Below are positions 6,146 to 6,756 of a DNA stretch of 6,756 bases, piece after piece. The position numbers were made by a program, and so were the translations under genes. This DNA comes from Succinimonas sp963628765 (GTDB lineage Bacteria; Pseudomonadota; Gammaproteobacteria; Enterobacterales; Succinivibrionaceae). Position 1 is the stretch's first letter. Each line of letters starts with the position of its first letter. The notes below the pieces were generated by a model, which saw only the letters and a list, made by a program, of their open reading frames with translations, was not told the DNA's origin and did not search any database. The DNA is taken from positions 1-6,756 of the forward strand of contig CAVGFV010000060.1 of assembly GCA_963628765.1 (NCBI GenBank), written 5' to 3'.

Positions 6146-6326
6146 CGTTTTCATTTACAAAAACTAAATACTCATCAAGAAATTCAGGGTATACTTTTAT
6201 TTTGGCAATTCTTACAATCATATTTTCGCCTTCAATATTTGCGTTATTTTCTGTTTTGGCATTTGCTATATGGGTAAATAGAGAAAAACAAATAACGGTA
6301 AGAAAACTTAAAAATATTTTACGCAT
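5892..6326 (-). pseudogene. Secreted ABM-domain protein gene broken by an in-frame TAA
   Basis: Read through, this is 144 codons plus stop. It encodes a clear Sec signal peptide (MRKIFLSFLTVICFSLFTHIANA, residues 1-23 by key features: Arg-Lys, hydrophobic core, ANA cleavage site), a polar spacer, and an ABM-fold domain (antibiotic biosynthesis monooxygenase / quinol monooxygenase-like) from about residue 36. The domain starts MIVRIAKIKVYPEF and continues EPGVISLF..QDP, FSILEIYRS, YQKHLKTEHFLKY and LKLIDMD. At codon 67 (6126-6128) there is a TAA. The reading frame is the same on both sides and no domain sequence is missing, so this is a point nonsense change, not a frameshift. From memory of related proteins (ending ..REEPGV..), the codon most likely was GAA, one base away. 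The first part alone (66 residues) lacks most of the fold. The downstream ATG at 6098 has no ribosome binding site. Alternatives are stop readthrough or a sequence error. The AAGGAA ribosome binding site (6339-6344) sits a rather long 12 nt upstream of the start. Confidence 0.8.
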
Positions 6327-6563
6327 GGGGGGCTAATGTTCCTTAGAAGTTTCAAATTACCTTTATGTTTCAAAAAATTAGCATTGTTTTGTGCGGAAGT
6401 TGTGAAGATTTTCTATATTGATAGAGCAGTAGAAATTTTTAATCTCTAAGCTAATTTCGCGTACAGTAACTCGAGTTGGGCTTTCTCGAATCTATGTTTT
6501 CTAATCCTAAAGTTTGGTTTTTGTAGCCCTTATAGCCCCCCATAAATTTGCCGAAAAGAACTT

Positions 6564-6646
6564 TGTAAAACAATGTAAAGAAAGCCAAGCCCCATAAAAT
6601 AAGGATATCAATAATATTTTTTTAAAGTTTTACATTTCTTTTACAT
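6564..6646. repeat. Facing pairs of TGTAAA direct repeats
   Basis: On the plus strand TGTAAA occurs at 6564-6569 and 6574-6579 (10-bp period). On the minus strand ATGTAAAA occurs twice, reading on the plus strand as TTTTACAT at 6628-6635 and 6639-6646 (11-bp period). Each pair is a tandem half-site spaced by one helical turn, the arrangement used by OmpR/PhoB-type response regulators. The regulator itself cannot be named from the sequence. Confidence 0.4.
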
Positions 6647-6670
6647 AAGAATCTGAGTTTTATATTTGTT

Positions 6671-6700
6671 TGTACTAAAAACAGCTTTGATGTACTAAAA
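6671..6700 (+). repeat. TGTACTAAAA tandem repeat, 20-bp period
   Basis: The 10-mer TGTACTAAAA occurs at 6671-6680 and again at 6691-6700, exactly two helical turns apart, so both would face the same side of the DNA. The intervening ten bases do not repeat. Only two copies are seen, too few to call iterons. Confidence 0.45.
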
Positions 6701-6756
6701 GCCGCATAAAATCAAGCAAAATCGGCACTATAGTAGTTGATTTCCTTTCCTATACT

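Larger units (their letters stand above)
6327..6756. other. Gene-free stretch with short repeats
   Basis: About 430 bases in which neither strand has a coding region I can support. The first 30-100 bases hold the leader and presumably the promoter of the ABM gene (minus strand), but no good -35/-10 pair is visible. It also has a 10-bp palindrome AACTCGAGTT (6468-6477), two sets of TGTAAA direct repeats (6564-6579 and 6628-6646) and a TGTACTAAAA tandem (6671-6700). The window ends in TATACT, a -10-like hexamer without a matching -35. The stretch is probably the regulatory region of a gene beyond the right edge. Confidence 0.5.

Noticed and set aside
5892..6326. Frameshift as the cause of the split ABM gene.
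   Set aside because: The two halves are in the same frame (the distance between their stop codons is divisible by three), so the lesion is a stop codon, not an insertion or deletion.
6079..6336. Plus-strand open frame of 85 codons opposite the ABM gene.
   Set aside because: Its hydrophobic content is the complement of the signal peptide and ABM strands; no ribosome binding site. The ABM frame is far better supported.
6325..6543. TAGCCCCCCAT present at 6533-6543 on the plus strand and inverted at 6325-6335 over the ABM start.
   Set aside because: An 11-base match is expected by chance several times in a window this size, and nothing else about the pair suggests a mobile element.

Overview
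The window is an A+T-rich piece of what looks like a bacterial chromosome, most likely from a gammaproteobacterium. The main reason is the seryl-tRNA synthetase at the left end, which reads almost motif for motif like the enterobacterial/Aeromonas type. The base composition, together with a secreted ABM-domain gene of a kind I associate with host-associated anaerobes, would fit a gut or rumen group such as Succinivibrionaceae. That family assignment is inference and is weak.

Left part (1-2280), plus strand. A near-consensus sigma-70 promoter (TTGTCA, 17 nt, TATAAT) drives serS. A strong intrinsic terminator follows serS. Only eight bases after the terminator T-tract comes the ribosome binding site of an EcsC-like protein gene, so that gene has no room for its own promoter downstream of the hairpin.

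Middle part (2314-5717), minus strand, convergent with the EcsC-like gene. Four genes are packed so tightly that they look like one operon, read right to left. The first is an aldose 1-epimerase with a complete catalytic set, but with about 165 extra residues in front and about 50 behind. Then come two adjacent proteins that share the architecture of KfrA-type DNA-binding proteins (N-terminal winged-helix-like domain, then coiled coil). The last is a small unknown protein with a single C-terminal membrane segment. Junctions are 22 nt, a 23-nt overlap, and direct abutment (stop codon next to start codon). Nothing I recognise explains why a sugar mutarotase should be co-transcribed with two DNA-binding coiled-coil proteins and a membrane-anchored protein. 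This is the best candidate for an undescribed functional unit here.

Right part (5718-6756). A minus-strand gene for a secreted ABM-fold protein (putative quinol monooxygenase-like) is interrupted by a single in-frame TAA, with both halves otherwise intact and in the same reading frame. Beyond it lies about 430 bases without a supportable gene. This stretch holds short tandem direct repeats (TGTAAA pairs facing each other, and TGTACTAAAA twice at a 20-bp period) that look like regulator-binding DNA for a gene outside the window.
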